A stretch of 64,000 nt of DNA from Rhizobiales bacterium Y(2018) (GCA_005502925.1 SCPD01000001.1:682001-746000), one strand, 5' to 3'. Counted from the first letter of the stretch, positions 39,255 to 48,152 are shown. Notes: a model not told the origin generated them from the sequence alone. Made by a program: numbers and translations.

Positions 39255-40175
39255 ATGAACTGGAACGATATCCGCTACCTTCTTGCCGTCAGCCGCCATG
39301 GCGGCCTGACTGGCGCGAGCCGCGAGCTCAAGGTCAGCCAATCGACGGTGGCGCGGCGGATCGAGACTCTGGAAACAGGTCTTCGCACACGCCTCTTCGA
39401 GCGACATACGAACGGCTATGAGCTGACCGAAGCGGGGCGCGGAATGGTCGACAGGGCCATACCCATCGAGTCCCGCATGACAGAGCTGCTGGATGATTTC
39501 AAAGGGCGGGACACCGAGGTCTCGGGCGTCGTCAGGATATCGACCATCGAGACCCTGGCCGTCCCGATCCTCATCCCCCGCCTCGCGGCCTTCCGGCAGA
39601 CCTATCCGGGACTTTCGCTTGGCATCGCCATCCAGGCCTCGTTCGCCAGATTGCCTCAGCGCGAGGCGGATATCGGATTGCGGCTGTGCCGGCCCGAGCA
39701 AGGCCTCTTCATCGTGAAACGGCTCGGCACGATCAGCTTTGGACTCTACGGCTCGCCAGATTATCTGGCGCGTCATCCCATAGAGGCCGGATCTTCACCG
39801 GTCAGCGGCCACCAGCTGATCGCGTGGGCCGATCCGCTTTCATATATCGCGCTGCCGAGACTGATGAAATCCTGGACAACAGAAAGCGGCACCGCGCTCA
39901 ATGTCGATTCAATGCAGGCGCAAGTTCTCGCGATCCGCTCGGGATTCGGCCTTGGCATCCTGCCCTGCATCATGGCCGACCGTGACAAGGAACTCGTGCG
40001 GGTGAATTCAACGCAGTTTCACCACGAGGAAACGATCTGGCTCGTGGTTCACAGCGACATTCACCGCGCACGAAGGATCAGGATCGTATCCGACTTCCTC
40101 GAAGCGACGATAAGTGAGCAGCAACCTGCCTTGTCGGGCGCGGATGATACCCGACCGGAATTGCCAGCCCGCTGA
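39255..40175 (+). CDS. LysR-family regulator
   Basis: A 306-residue protein. The HTH is MNWNDIRYLLAVSRHGGLTGASRELKVSQSTVARRIETLE and the C-terminal part is a periplasmic-binding-like effector domain (DIGLRLCRP, LGISFGLYGSPDYLARHP in part). The likely target is the DMT gene across the 51-bp gap, which holds a TTGGAA...TTCCA partial dyad. The stop is next to the stop of the convergent small exported gene. Confidence 0.88.
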   Translation: MNWNDIRYLLAVSRHGGLTGASRELKVSQSTVARRIETLETGLRTRLFERHTNGYELTEAGRGMVDRAIPIESRMTELLDDFKGRDTEVSGVVRISTIETLAVPILIPRLAAFRQTYPGLSLGIAIQASFARLPQREADIGLRLCRPEQGLFIVKRLGTISFGLYGSPDYLARHPIEAGSSPVSGHQLIAWADPLSYIALPRLMKSWTTESGTALNVDSMQAQVLAIRSGFGLGILPCIMADRDKELVRVNSTQFHHEETIWLVVHSDIHRARRIRIVSDFLEATISEQQPALSGADDTRPELPAR

Positions 40176-40532
40176 TCACGGCGCTCCCAGCGTCAGATCA
40201 TTCGCCGAAAACGGCTTGGTCCAGCCGGTCAGCCGGTAGCTGCCGATCAGCTTGCCATTATCCGAGATCATCACTTTGTTGCTGCCGCCGGGGCTGGCGC
40301 GCAGAAGCTGGCGCGCCGCCTGAAGGACGTCAGCACGTTTCTCCTCCGGCACCACCTCGGTGGAAACGATCTTGAGCTGCACCACGCCGCCAGTCTGCAG
40401 CCAGGTCACCTCGACATCCAGCGTCTGATTGGACACGGTGAACATGGTGCGCACCGGTCCGCCACTGCCTTCGACGGCCCAGGCAGGGCTTACCCAAAGG
40501 CAAAGCAGGATTGCAGCGATCCGCATTGTCAT
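40176..40532 (-). CDS. Small exported protein, unknown
   Basis: A 118-residue protein with a signal peptide (MTMRIAAILLCLWVSPAWA). The mature part (about 98 residues) is mixed alpha/beta with no domain I recognise; the ending SNKVMISDNGKLIGSYRLTGW suggests a small beta-rich fold. AAGGAGG lies 7-8 nt before the ATG at 40532 and fixes the start; the open frame upstream is not coding. Confidence 0.65.
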   Translation of the reverse strand: MTMRIAAILLCLWVSPAWAVEGSGGPVRTMFTVSNQTLDVEVTWLQTGGVVQLKIVSTEVVPEEKRADVLQAARQLLRASPGGSNKVMISDNGKLIGSYRLTGWTKPFSANDLTLGAP

Positions 40533-40583
40533 CGCCCGGTCCTCCTTGTAGAGGGGCCACAACCGTCCTTTCCCTGATATAGT

Positions 40584-41492
40584 ATGGCAACCTCCTCGCA
40601 ACAGCATAATGCGCCTCTGACCGGCATACTTTTGATGCTGGCTGCCATGCTTATTTTGCCGTTCCTGGATGTCGCGGCGAAATTCCTGGGTCAGATGAAC
40701 ATGCCGGTGATCGAAAGCGTGTGGGGGCGTTTCATTTTCGGCACCTTGATCAACGTGCCCTTCGTGCTCAGGAACCGGCCGGTCAGCGCGCTCAAGACCA
40801 ACATGCCGGTGATGCACACGGTCCGTGCCGCCCTCGTGCTCGCCTCGACCGCGCTGTTCTTCCTGGCGCTGCACTATCTGCCGATCGCCGACACGCTCGC
40901 CATCTATTTCGTCCAGCCGCTGATCGTCACCTTGCTGTCACCGGTGATCCTCAAGGAACAAGTGGGATTGCGCCGCTGGATCGCCGTGATCATCGGGTTC
41001 ATCGGGACTTTGATCATCATCCGTCCGGGTTTCCAGGCGATCAATGCCGGCGTGTTGCTGGCGCTGCTTTCCGGCACCACCAGTGCCATCTACATGATCC
41101 TGACCCGGCGCATCGCGGGGCGCGCCGATCCGATCGTCACCATGTTCCATACCAATGTCGCCGGCGCCGTGCTCAGCACGCTGATGGTCGGTTTCTTCTG
41201 GGTGACGCCGAGTCCCGAGCAATGGGGCCTCCTGCTCCTCATCGCCTTCATCGCCTTCATCGGCCATTATCTGGTGATCGCCGCCTATCACTATGCCGAG
41301 GCCTCGCTCCTCGCACCCATGGCCTATGCCGAGATGATCATGGCGGTGGTCTGCGGCTGGTGGTTTTTCAGCGATCTGCCCGATCGCTGGACCTTCACCG
41401 GCGTCGGCATCCTCATCGCCAGCGCGATCTATATCTCCTATCGCGAAAGAGTGCGCGGCGTGCCGATCGAGCCGACACCGCCGCAACCATAA
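40584..41492 (+). CDS. EamA/DMT-family transporter
   Basis: A 302-residue, ten-span membrane carrier (GILLMLAAMLILPFLDVAAKFLG first; PMAYAEMIMAVVCGWWFFSDLPD in the second EamA half). The ATG follows directly after GATATAGT with no SD, so the message could be leaderless or start close to the ATG. It diverges from the small exported gene by 51 nt; the substrate is unknown. Confidence 0.87.
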   Translation: MATSSQQHNAPLTGILLMLAAMLILPFLDVAAKFLGQMNMPVIESVWGRFIFGTLINVPFVLRNRPVSALKTNMPVMHTVRAALVLASTALFFLALHYLPIADTLAIYFVQPLIVTLLSPVILKEQVGLRRWIAVIIGFIGTLIIIRPGFQAINAGVLLALLSGTTSAIYMILTRRIAGRADPIVTMFHTNVAGAVLSTLMVGFFWVTPSPEQWGLLLLIAFIAFIGHYLVIAAYHYAEASLLAPMAYAEMIMAVVCGWWFFSDLPDRWTFTGVGILIASAIYISYRERVRGVPIEPTPPQP

Positions 41493-41528
41493 ACAAAAAA
41501 GCTATCCGGGATGAGCGGTCGGGGTCAC

Positions 41529-42014
41529 TCAATGCGCCGGCGCCGGCTCGTCGCCGGTCCGCAGCCTGAGCAGATACCACACGATGAACACACCCACCGC
41601 CTTGCTCAGCACTTCCATCGAGAAGGCGGCCGGAGTGAGGTAGCTCGCCAGATACTGGAATGCCAGCGTATCGAGCGGCACGGCGACCAGGCTCGAGATC
41701 AGGATGCGCTGCTGCAAGGGCTTCCGGGTGAAGGAATAGATGGCCCAGTCCGTCATCTCGGACAGGATGAAAGCGGTGATGCTGGCGATGGCGATCGCCG
41801 GATCGACCATGAAATAGGTGATGATGCCGGCGACCAGCGTCGCCAGCAGGATCTTGTGGCCGACCTGCCTCTGCCCGTAGTCACGGAGCACGAAGACGAA
41901 GCCGACCACCAGATTGGCAAGATAAAGGTCGCCGAATACCGTCGGCCAGGGTGACACGGCCACGAAGAGCCAGTTCACCAGGACGATCGACACTATGTAG
42001 ACGGCGACCCACAT
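41529..42014 (-). CDS. VUT-family (queuosine-precursor-type) transporter
   Basis: A 161-residue membrane protein starting MWVAVYIVSIVLVNWLF. It carries VFGDLYLANLVVGFVFVLRDYGQRQVGH and SITAFILSEMTDWAIYS, features of the COG1738 vitamin-uptake/queuosine-precursor family. It is shorter than typical members (about 220), with five hydrophobic segments, and may be a compact form. The start is 4 nt after the ndk stop; the longer open frame inside ndk is rejected. Confidence 0.7.
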   Translation of the reverse strand: MWVAVYIVSIVLVNWLFVAVSPWPTVFGDLYLANLVVGFVFVLRDYGQRQVGHKILLATLVAGIITYFMVDPAIAIASITAFILSEMTDWAIYSFTRKPLQQRILISSLVAVPLDTLAFQYLASYLTPAAFSMEVLSKAVGVFIVWYLLRLRTGDEPAPAH

Positions 42015-42018
42015 CGGC

Positions 42019-42441
42019 TTAGCCCACGATCTCCGCGGCCTTGAAGCAGAGCTTGATCTCCTTCTTGGCGTTGTCGGCGCTGTCGGAGCCATGCACCGAG
42101 TTGGCTTCGATCGATTCGGCGAATTCCTTGCGGATGGTGCCCTTGGTGGCATTGGCCGGGTTGGTGGCGCCCATGACATCGCGGTACTTGGCGACCGCCT
42201 TCTCGCCTTCCAGCACCTGGATGACGATCGGTCCCGAGGTCATGAACTTGACCAGGTCCTTGTAGAAGGGGCGCTCCTTGTGAACCTTGTAGAAGGTTTC
42301 GGCGTCCTTCTTTTTCCACTTCACGCGCTTCTGGGCGATGATGCGGAGGCCGGCGCCTTCGATCTTGGCGTTGATGGCGCCGGTCAGATTGCGACGCGTC
42401 GCGTCCGGCTTGATGATGGAGAGCGTGCGCTCTTTGGCCAT
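42019..42441 (-). CDS. ndk: Nucleoside-diphosphate kinase
   Basis: A 140-residue cytosolic hexameric or tetrameric enzyme that balances NTP pools by a phosphohistidine mechanism. Motifs: [14 protein letters not shown] at the N-terminus, [21 protein letters not shown], and NSVHGSDS with the active His about residue 117. It is followed after 4 nt by the VUT transporter gene and preceded by a strong hairpin that isolates it from ompA-like transcription. Confidence 0.98.
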   Translation of the reverse strand: MAKERTLSIIKPDATRRNLTGAINAKIEGAGLRIIAQKRVKWKKKDAETFYKVHKERPFYKDLVKFMTSGPIVIQVLEGEKAVAKYRDVMGATNPANATKGTIRKEFAESIEANSVHGSDSADNAKKEIKLCFKAAEIVG

Positions 42442-42472
42442 TAAATTCCCCTTGGGTTTTGCTAATAAACGT

Positions 42473-42497
42473 CGGGCCGCCTTATAGCGGCGGCCCG
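42473..42497 (-). terminator. Strong GC hairpin between OmpA-like gene and ndk
   Basis: CGGGCCGCC (42473-42481) and GGCGGCCCG (42489-42497) form a perfect 9-bp stem with loop TTATAGC. On the minus strand it is 40 nt after the OmpA-like gene stop and is followed by ACGTTTATTAG, a weak U-stretch. It likely ends that transcript. Confidence 0.65.
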
Positions 42498-42534
42498 GAC
42501 AGGCTTCAAGTAGCGGTAGAGCGGCCGTTTAGGC

Positions 42535-44937
42535 CTATTCGGCCTCGCCTACCAGCGGCGTCACGCGCCGGAAGGAGACGCGGCGGTTCTCCTCCTCGGG
42601 CTCGGCGGTCGGGATCTTGAGATACCGCTCGCCATAACCGGCCGTCACCAGGTTGCGGGGGGCAATGGCGTAGTAGCTGGTGAGCGCCTTCTTGACCGCC
42701 TGGGCACGCTCGCGCGACAGCTTCAAATTATAGGCATCCGATCCCACCGCGTCGGTATGGCCCTCGATCATGAAGACCTCATCGGGATGGGCGGCCAGAA
42801 TCTTCTCCACCACCTCGGCGATGCGGTCGAGATTCTCCACTTCCTCCTCACGCAGGAACGCTTCGTTGAAGCCGAAATGGATGTTGTCGATCTCGATCGC
42901 CGGCATGGCGGTGCGGATCTCGGGCTCCTCCTCGATCTCGGCCACCGTATAGCGGCGCGGAACCTTGCGGCGCGGCGCCGTGACCAGATAGTCCTCGAGC
43001 TCCTCATCGTCGATCTCGTCGATGAAGGCCGAGTCCGGCGGCTCGCGATCGCCGCTCAGATTGATATTGATGTCGATCCTGATGTCGTTGCGGTCGCGCC
43101 GGTCGCGCCAATACCGCTCGCGCTCGTCCCGGTCGCGTCTCAGCCAGTAGTCACCCAGATAGCGCCGGTCGCGGTCCATCATGTCGCGCCAATAAGCCCG
43201 CTCGTCATCGCTGTAGCGGTCATCATAGATGAACACACGATAGATTTCGATGCGGCGACGCAATTCGCCCTCCTCGAGCTCATCCGAGCGGCGCCGGTCG
43301 CGCAGGATGTCGCGCTCGGCCCAATTGTCCCAGCGGCGATCCTGTTCACGGTCGCGGCGGCGCGGGAAGCGGTCGCGCTCTTCGTCCTTCCTCTCCTCGA
43401 CGATCACCTTTTCGGCGACGCGGTTGCGGTAGAAGTCACGCTCCTCCTTGAGCTTGCGGCGCAGCTCGCGCTTGGTGTCGCGCGACAGCTCGTTGTCGGA
43501 CAGAAGCTCGCGCATGCCGTCGAGACGCGCCTTGGCCTCGTCGTCCTTCAACTGATCGGACCGACGGTTGTCGTCCAGATAGGCCTTGGCCTTGGCTTCC
43601 GCCTGCGGCGTCGCCTTGGTGTTGTCGAGCTTCTCGACGTCCTTCTTGTCGAGGGTGACCGTCGGCTGGCCCGGCTGATCGCTGGGCACCACTTCCTGGC
43701 CTTGCGCGTTCTTCGTGGGCTCGGGGATGGCCGGCTGCTCACCGGCCGGCTTCTCGGCCGTTGGCTGCTCGCCAGAAGGCTGCTCCGCCGTCGGCTGCTG
43801 GCCGGGTTCCGGCTGCTTGCCACCCTTGCCCTGCTCGCGCGCAAGAGCCTCGGTGCGCGCCTGCTTGGCGCGGCCGGCAAGCTCCTGACGGACGTCGTCC
43901 GACAAGCCCTTTGTCCGCGACAGAGTGCGGCCGGCCTTCACGCGCTCGGCCAATTCGGCATCGGAAAGCTCGCTCGCCGGGCGCGTGTCGGAAAGATACT
44001 GTGTCACTTCGGGCGGAACGCCAGCCTGATCCGACGTACCGGGCTTGGAGTCACCGGTCGTCTGTTCGGGCTGCTGTCCAGTCGGCTGCTCGGTCGTCTG
44101 CTGTCCGGGCTCGGGCTGCTTGCCCGCCTTTCCGCCACCTTGCTCACGCGCGATGGCTTCGGTGCGCGCCTGCTTGGCCTTGCCGGCCAGGTCCTGGCGG
44201 ACATCGTCCGGCAGGCCTTTCATCTTCGAGAGGCTGCGGCCGGCCTTGATCCTTTGGCTGAGTTCGGCGTCGGAAAGCTCACTCGCCGGACGCGTATCGG
44301 AAAGATATTGCGACACTTCGGCGGGAACATTGCCGGCAGCCGGGGTCTCGGACGTCGATCCGCCCGTCGTCTGCGCTGGCGTTGCCGGCTGCTCGGCCTG
44401 CTCCTTCTTCTTTTTCTTCTTCTCGGGCTGCGGCTGCTCGGCCTGCTGATCCGTCGGCTGCTCGACCGGCTGGTCGACCTGCTGCTGCACGGGCTCTTCC
44501 GGCTGCTCGGCCTGCTTTTTCTTTTTCTTATTCACCGGCTCCGGCTGCTGCGCCTGTTCTTCGACAGGCTGCTGAACCGGTTCCTCCGGCTGCTCGGCCT
44601 GCTGCTTCTTCTTGCGCTTCTTCTCGGGCTTCGGCTCCTCGAATTGCTGATCGTTCGAGGGCTGCTGCATCGAATCATCGGGCTGCTCAGCCTGCTTCTT
44701 GCGCTTCTTCTTCTCGGGCTGAGGCTCCTCGGCCGAAGGCTGCGCCGACTCGCTCTGCTGCTCGGCGTCGCGCTTCTTGCGCTTCTTTTCCGGCTTTTGC
44801 TCTGGCGCCTGGCCTTCCTGCTGGCCGGCGCCGGACTGGTCCGGAATGATCAGGGTCGGGTCCTGCTCCTGAGCCAATGCTGTCCAGGACGTTCCCAGCA
44901 GCAAGGCCGTGGCCAGGGTGATGACAGTCTTCTTCAT
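42535..44937 (-). CDS. OmpA-family outer-membrane/peptidoglycan protein with four 50-residue repeats
   Basis: An 800-residue exported protein. Signal peptide 1-22; residues 45-185 are Lys/Gln/Pro/Glu-rich with several (K)nQAEQPEEPVQQ copies; four ungapped 50-residue modules lie at 209-258, 312-361, 451-500 and 542-591; residues 515-620 are very Arg/Asp-rich; the OmpA peptidoglycan-binding domain occupies 680-795 (EGHTDAVGSDAYNLKLS, then VTAGYGERYL and ENRRVSFR). An earlier ATG 14 codons upstream was rejected since it precedes the signal peptide. It likely tethers the envelope to the wall. Confidence 0.9.
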   Translation of the reverse strand: MKKTVITLATALLLGTSWTALAQEQDPTLIIPDQSGAGQQEGQAPEQKPEKKRKKRDAEQQSESAQPSAEEPQPEKKKRKKQAEQPDDSMQQPSNDQQFEEPKPEKKRKKKQQAEQPEEPVQQPVEEQAQQPEPVNKKKKKQAEQPEEPVQQQVDQPVEQPTDQQAEQPQPEKKKKKKEQAEQPATPAQTTGGSTSETPAAGNVPAEVSQYLSDTRPASELSDAELSQRIKAGRSLSKMKGLPDDVRQDLAGKAKQARTEAIAREQGGGKAGKQPEPGQQTTEQPTGQQPEQTTGDSKPGTSDQAGVPPEVTQYLSDTRPASELSDAELAERVKAGRTLSRTKGLSDDVRQELAGRAKQARTEALAREQGKGGKQPEPGQQPTAEQPSGEQPTAEKPAGEQPAIPEPTKNAQGQEVVPSDQPGQPTVTLDKKDVEKLDNTKATPQAEAKAKAYLDDNRRSDQLKDDEAKARLDGMRELLSDNELSRDTKRELRRKLKEERDFYRNRVAEKVIVEERKDEERDRFPRRRDREQDRRWDNWAERDILRDRRRSDELEEGELRRRIEIYRVFIYDDRYSDDERAYWRDMMDRDRRYLGDYWLRRDRDERERYWRDRRDRNDIRIDININLSGDREPPDSAFIDEIDDEELEDYLVTAPRRKVPRRYTVAEIEEEPEIRTAMPAIEIDNIHFGFNEAFLREEEVENLDRIAEVVEKILAAHPDEVFMIEGHTDAVGSDAYNLKLSRERAQAVKKALTSYYAIAPRNLVTAGYGERYLKIPTAEPEEENRRVSFRRVTPLVGEAE
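43165..44313 (-). repeat. Region of four 50-codon repeats within OmpA-like gene
   Basis: Copies at 44164-44313, 43855-44004, 43438-43587 and 43165-43314. Copies 1 and 2 are nearly identical (YLSDTRPASELSDAEL...), while 3 and 4 have diverged but keep L4, D6, R8, L13, E17, R21, R26, D37 and R50 without a gap. This looks like an old four-fold array of a helical unit, with a recent duplication of copies 1 and 2 including the linker of Q/P. Confidence 0.8.
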
Positions 44938-45060
44938 ATGCCGCCCTCCAGAATGCGCATAACAGCGCCATAGTCCCAAGTAATATGACGAAAATTAGGG
45001 GCTCCCAAGGTCGTTTAAGGCAGAATGAGGCAGCCCAACAGCTATTGAGGGAATTACCAA

Positions 45061-45444
45061 ATGCAGCCCATCACTTATGAAACGGCGAGCGCCGAGGTGC
45101 GTGCCGTCTTCGACGACATCAAAACGACCCGTAAAGTCGCCGATGTGAACAACTTCTGGAAATATCTGGCCCATGACCCGCGCATGCTGCGCCATGTCTG
45201 GGAGAGCCTGAAGGAGATGATGGGTCCGGGCGCGCTCGATCCCCTCACCAAGGAATTGATCTATGTCGCCGTCTCGGTGACCAATGGCTGCGAGTACTGC
45301 ATGGCGAGCCACACGGCGGGTGCCCGTCAGAAAGGCGCCAGCGAAGAGATGATCCGTGAGGCCTTTGCCGTGGCAGGCCTCGCCAATATGACCAACCGCC
45401 TCGCCAATGCCTATAAGGTGCCGGTCGAAGAGGCGTTCAAATAA
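45061..45444 (+). CDS. Carboxymuconolactone-decarboxylase/AhpD-like protein
   Basis: A 127-residue all-helical protein. CEYCMASHTAGARQKG carries the CxxC-x3-H redox motif of the AhpD-like branch, so a peroxidase or disulfide-reductase role is more probable than a true decarboxylase. It diverges from the OmpA-like gene, starting at ATG 45061 after GAGGG, with a 123-bp promoter gap. Its stop directly abuts the stop of the convergent formyltransferase-like gene. Confidence 0.87.
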   Translation: MQPITYETASAEVRAVFDDIKTTRKVADVNNFWKYLAHDPRMLRHVWESLKEMMGPGALDPLTKELIYVAVSVTNGCEYCMASHTAGARQKGASEEMIREAFAVAGLANMTNRLANAYKVPVEEAFK

Positions 45445-46206
45445 TCACCAGACGCCCTTCGTCCAGGCGGTCCACAGATAGAACCACAAGGTCGGGTGGT
45501 AGAATTGCTGGGACGGCAGGTCCACCTTGACCGGTTTGAGGCGTCCCGCCAGCGCGTCCTCGACGGCGGTGATGGCGAGCGGCCGGGCGATGGCGGCCTG
45601 CGTGAAGAAATACGTGATGAAGTTGTCGCGCGGCGTCGCTTTGAACCGCGCCTGATACAGGACAGCGCCGGTATCGACGCCTTCATCGACGAGATGGACG
45701 GTAACGCCGGCATTGTCCGGGTCGCCCATGGCCAGCGCCCAATAGCCGCCGGCCTGGCCGCGATATTTGGGATTGATGCCGGAATGGAAATTGATCACCG
45801 GCACGGTGATGCTGGACAGCGTCTCCTTGCCGATGATGCGAGTGCCGACGACCAGCACCAAATCGGGATCGAGCCTCGCCAAGGCGGCGCGGCAGGCATC
45901 GCTGTTGACCGATCCGACCTTGATCATCTCGCACGAGGCATTGGGATTGGGATCGATGCCATATTCGGCGATGATCTCGCCGATGCGCTTGCGTGACTTC
46001 TGCGCCAGGAGCCGCTGGAAGAGGACGAAGCCGATCTGCCCGAGAATGGTGACCACGCCCTGGCGGCGCAGGCGCCGGCGGATCAAGGTGAGCTTGGATT
46101 CGCGATCCTCGGCGACGATCGTCACCGGCCCGAAATACTTCACCAGGGCATTGACAATGATCCAGGACTGCGGCGAGGGAACGGTGACGACTGCGATGCG
46201 TGCCAT
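45445..46206 (-). CDS. Formyltransferase-fold enzyme in amino-acid ABC operon
   Basis: A 253-residue protein of the methionyl-tRNA/GAR formyltransferase fold. The catalytic set is present: Asn139, His141, Gly143 (VINFHSGINPKYRG) and Asp178 (DEGVDTG). The N-terminal 115 residues are unlike PurN or Fmt, and there is no C-terminal tRNA domain. Comparable enzymes formylate amino sugars or amines. It lies 8 nt after an amino-acid ABC ATPase gene and is the last gene of that operon; the amino substrate is unknown. Confidence 0.82.
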   Translation of the reverse strand: MARIAVVTVPSPQSWIIVNALVKYFGPVTIVAEDRESKLTLIRRRLRRQGVVTILGQIGFVLFQRLLAQKSRKRIGEIIAEYGIDPNPNASCEMIKVGSVNSDACRAALARLDPDLVLVVGTRIIGKETLSSITVPVINFHSGINPKYRGQAGGYWALAMGDPDNAGVTVHLVDEGVDTGAVLYQARFKATPRDNFITYFFTQAAIARPLAITAVEDALAGRLKPVKVDLPSQQFYHPTLWFYLWTAWTKGVW

Positions 46207-46214
46207 GTCTAAGC

Positions 46215-46958
46215 TTAAAGTCGCCCTGCCTCGATGATGCGCTTAAGAAACGCGCGGGTGCGTTCATGCTCGGGATTGCCGAAGATCTTTTCCGGCGGCC
46301 CCTCCTCGTGAACGACACCGTCATAGAGGAAGCAGACCTTGGACGCCACCTCGCGCGCGAAGCCCATTTCATGGGTGGCGAGCAGCATGGTCATGCCCTG
46401 CCCGGCGAGGTCGCGCACGATATTGAGCACTTCCGAGACGAGCTCGGGGTCGAGCGCCGAGGTGATCTCGTCGAGCAGCATGAGCTTCGGCTCCACTGCC
46501 AAGGCCCGCACGATGGCGACGCGCTGCTGCTGGCCGCCCGACAGCCGATCGGGATATTCATTGGCCTTCGCCTCGAGCCCGATGCGCGACAGCAAGGCCA
46601 TCGCCTTCTCCCTGGCTTCCGCCTTGCTGAAGCCCAGAACCTTGATCGGCGAGAGCGTGACATTCTCAATGACGCTCATATGCGGGAAGAGATTGAAGCT
46701 CTGGAAGACGATGCCGACCTCGCGGCGCAGGCGGTTCACGTCGACACCCGGCCCCGAGACGCGGTCGCCTTCGAGCTTGATCTCGCCGCCCTGGATCGGT
46801 TCGAGCCCGTTGATACAGCGCAGCAGCGTGGACTTGCCGCAGCCCGACGGCCCGATCAGGCAGACGACCTGATGCTCGTTGACCGACATGTCGACGCCGC
46901 GCAGCACTTCGAGGAAGCCGAAGCGCTTGTGGACGTCCTTGATCTCGAGAAAGGCCAT
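46215..46958 (-). CDS. Amino-acid ABC importer, ATPase
   Basis: A 247-residue ATPase: Walker A GPSGCGKST, Q-loop GIVFQSFNLFPHM, signature [15 protein letters not shown], Walker B LMLLDEITSALD (Ile replaces the usual Pro), H-loop ATHEMGFA. The ATG is 1 nt past the permease stop. It belongs to the polar-amino-acid type and acts with the next two genes. Confidence 0.93.
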   Translation of the reverse strand: MAFLEIKDVHKRFGFLEVLRGVDMSVNEHQVVCLIGPSGCGKSTLLRCINGLEPIQGGEIKLEGDRVSGPGVDVNRLRREVGIVFQSFNLFPHMSVIENVTLSPIKVLGFSKAEAREKAMALLSRIGLEAKANEYPDRLSGGQQQRVAIVRALAVEPKLMLLDEITSALDPELVSEVLNIVRDLAGQGMTMLLATHEMGFAREVASKVCFLYDGVVHEEGPPEKIFGNPEHERTRAFLKRIIEAGRL

Positions 46959-46959
46959 A

Positions 46960-48138
46960 TCAGCTCGCCGCCCGCATGCGTGCCTGGTCGCGCTCCACCA
47001 ACCGGTCGACGAAACGCGCCTGCGGTATGGTGATGAGCACGAAGATGATGGCGACGATCGTCACCGCCGACAAATTGAAGGCGTTGGAGGCGATCATGCG
47101 CGCCTGATTGAAGCCGTCGACGACGCCGATAACCTGGACGAGTGCCGTATCCTTCTGCAGGCCGATGAAGTCGTTGAGCAGCGGCGCCATGATGCGGCGC
47201 ACCGCCTGCGGCACGATCACATAACGCAGCGTCTGGAGATAGGAGAGGCCGAGCGAGCGTGACGCCGCCCATTGGCTCGGATGGATGCTGTCGATGCCGG
47301 CGCGATAAACCTCGGCGACATAGGCGCCATAAGTGAGCGTCAAAGCGAGGATACAATACCAGGTGAGCGGGATACGGGTATATGACTTGATCTCAGCCGC
47401 CGTCATGCCATCGAAATTGACGAACAGGCCGACGATCGGCGGGACGATCAGATCAGGCAGACCTGAGATCGGCAGGCCGAAGCCGACGAGATAGAGCGTC
47501 AATATCGCCGGAAGCCCACGAAAGATATCGCAATAGGCCATCGCCAGGAGACGCACTGGCTGGCCGGCCGGCCCCGGCATCAGGCGCGCGATCGCCACCA
47601 CCAGGCCCCAGACCAGCACCAGGATCTCGGCAATGACGAAGATCTTGACGTTGTTCCAGAAGGCCTGGACCACCAGCCCCCATTTCTCGACGATCAGCGG
47701 CAGATAGAAGAAGGTTTTGCCGACCCCGGCATTGTTCGCCATGATGAAGCTGGCGAAGGCAAGGAGCACGAGAGCCGTCGCCCCCCAGCCAAAAGTCAGA
47801 TAGGACCATTCGCGTGCCGACGCGGCATCGATGCGCGCCTCGACGATATTATTGGCCGACAATGCCGAGCGGGCGCGGCTGGAGAAATTCCAGGAACGCG
47901 CCGCCGGCCAGAACAGGGTGGCAGTCGCGGCGATCGCCAATAAGAAGACGATCGACCAGCCGGCGCCGCGCTCGATCTGGAGATGATCGAGTGCCGCCGC
48001 GACGGTGCGCGTCGCGCCCCAGGCGCACAGCACGCAAAAGCCGGCAAACAAAAGCGCGGCGAGCGAAAGTCCGTCGGTACGTGCCGGCAGAGTGGGCAGC
48101 GCGCCGCCCACTCGTTCCTTAGCTGCAATATCGCTCAC
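46960..48138 (-). CDS. Amino-acid ABC importer, permease with N-terminal extension
   Basis: About 392 residues. The core permease (His/Glu type) occupies the last 220 or so, with the EAA loop EVYRAGIDSIHPSQWAASRSLGL. The first 150 residues contain two or three additional hydrophobic segments (LSLAALLFAGFCVLCAWG, SIVFLLAIAATATLFW) not found in short permeases; longer forms of this type are known in alphaproteobacteria. A GTG at 48138, 14 nt after the upstream stop, is preferred; an ATG at 48195 would overlap the binding-protein gene by 43 nt. Confidence 0.85.
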   Translation of the reverse strand: MSDIAAKERVGGALPTLPARTDGLSLAALLFAGFCVLCAWGATRTVAAALDHLQIERGAGWSIVFLLAIAATATLFWPAARSWNFSSRARSALSANNIVEARIDAASAREWSYLTFGWGATALVLLAFASFIMANNAGVGKTFFYLPLIVEKWGLVVQAFWNNVKIFVIAEILVLVWGLVVAIARLMPGPAGQPVRLLAMAYCDIFRGLPAILTLYLVGFGLPISGLPDLIVPPIVGLFVNFDGMTAAEIKSYTRIPLTWYCILALTLTYGAYVAEVYRAGIDSIHPSQWAASRSLGLSYLQTLRYVIVPQAVRRIMAPLLNDFIGLQKDTALVQVIGVVDGFNQARMIASNAFNLSAVTIVAIIFVLITIPQARFVDRLVERDQARMRAAS

Positions 48139-48152
48139 CGTCTTAGGGTCCG

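Noticed and set aside
40533-40874. 114-residue extension of the small exported protein
   Set aside because: It overlaps the divergent transporter gene, and the SD plus signal peptide start at 40532.
44380-44840. Regular short DNA repeats, considered as CRISPR or satellite
   Set aside because: The units code in frame for K/Q/P/E repeats; there are no uniform spacers and no cas genes.
42757-44973. A 738-codon Leu/Arg-rich frame opposite the OmpA-like gene
   Set aside because: It looks like a membrane protein only because the K/Q/P repeats read as Leu/Arg on the reverse strand. The OmpA domain and signal peptide fix the real frame.
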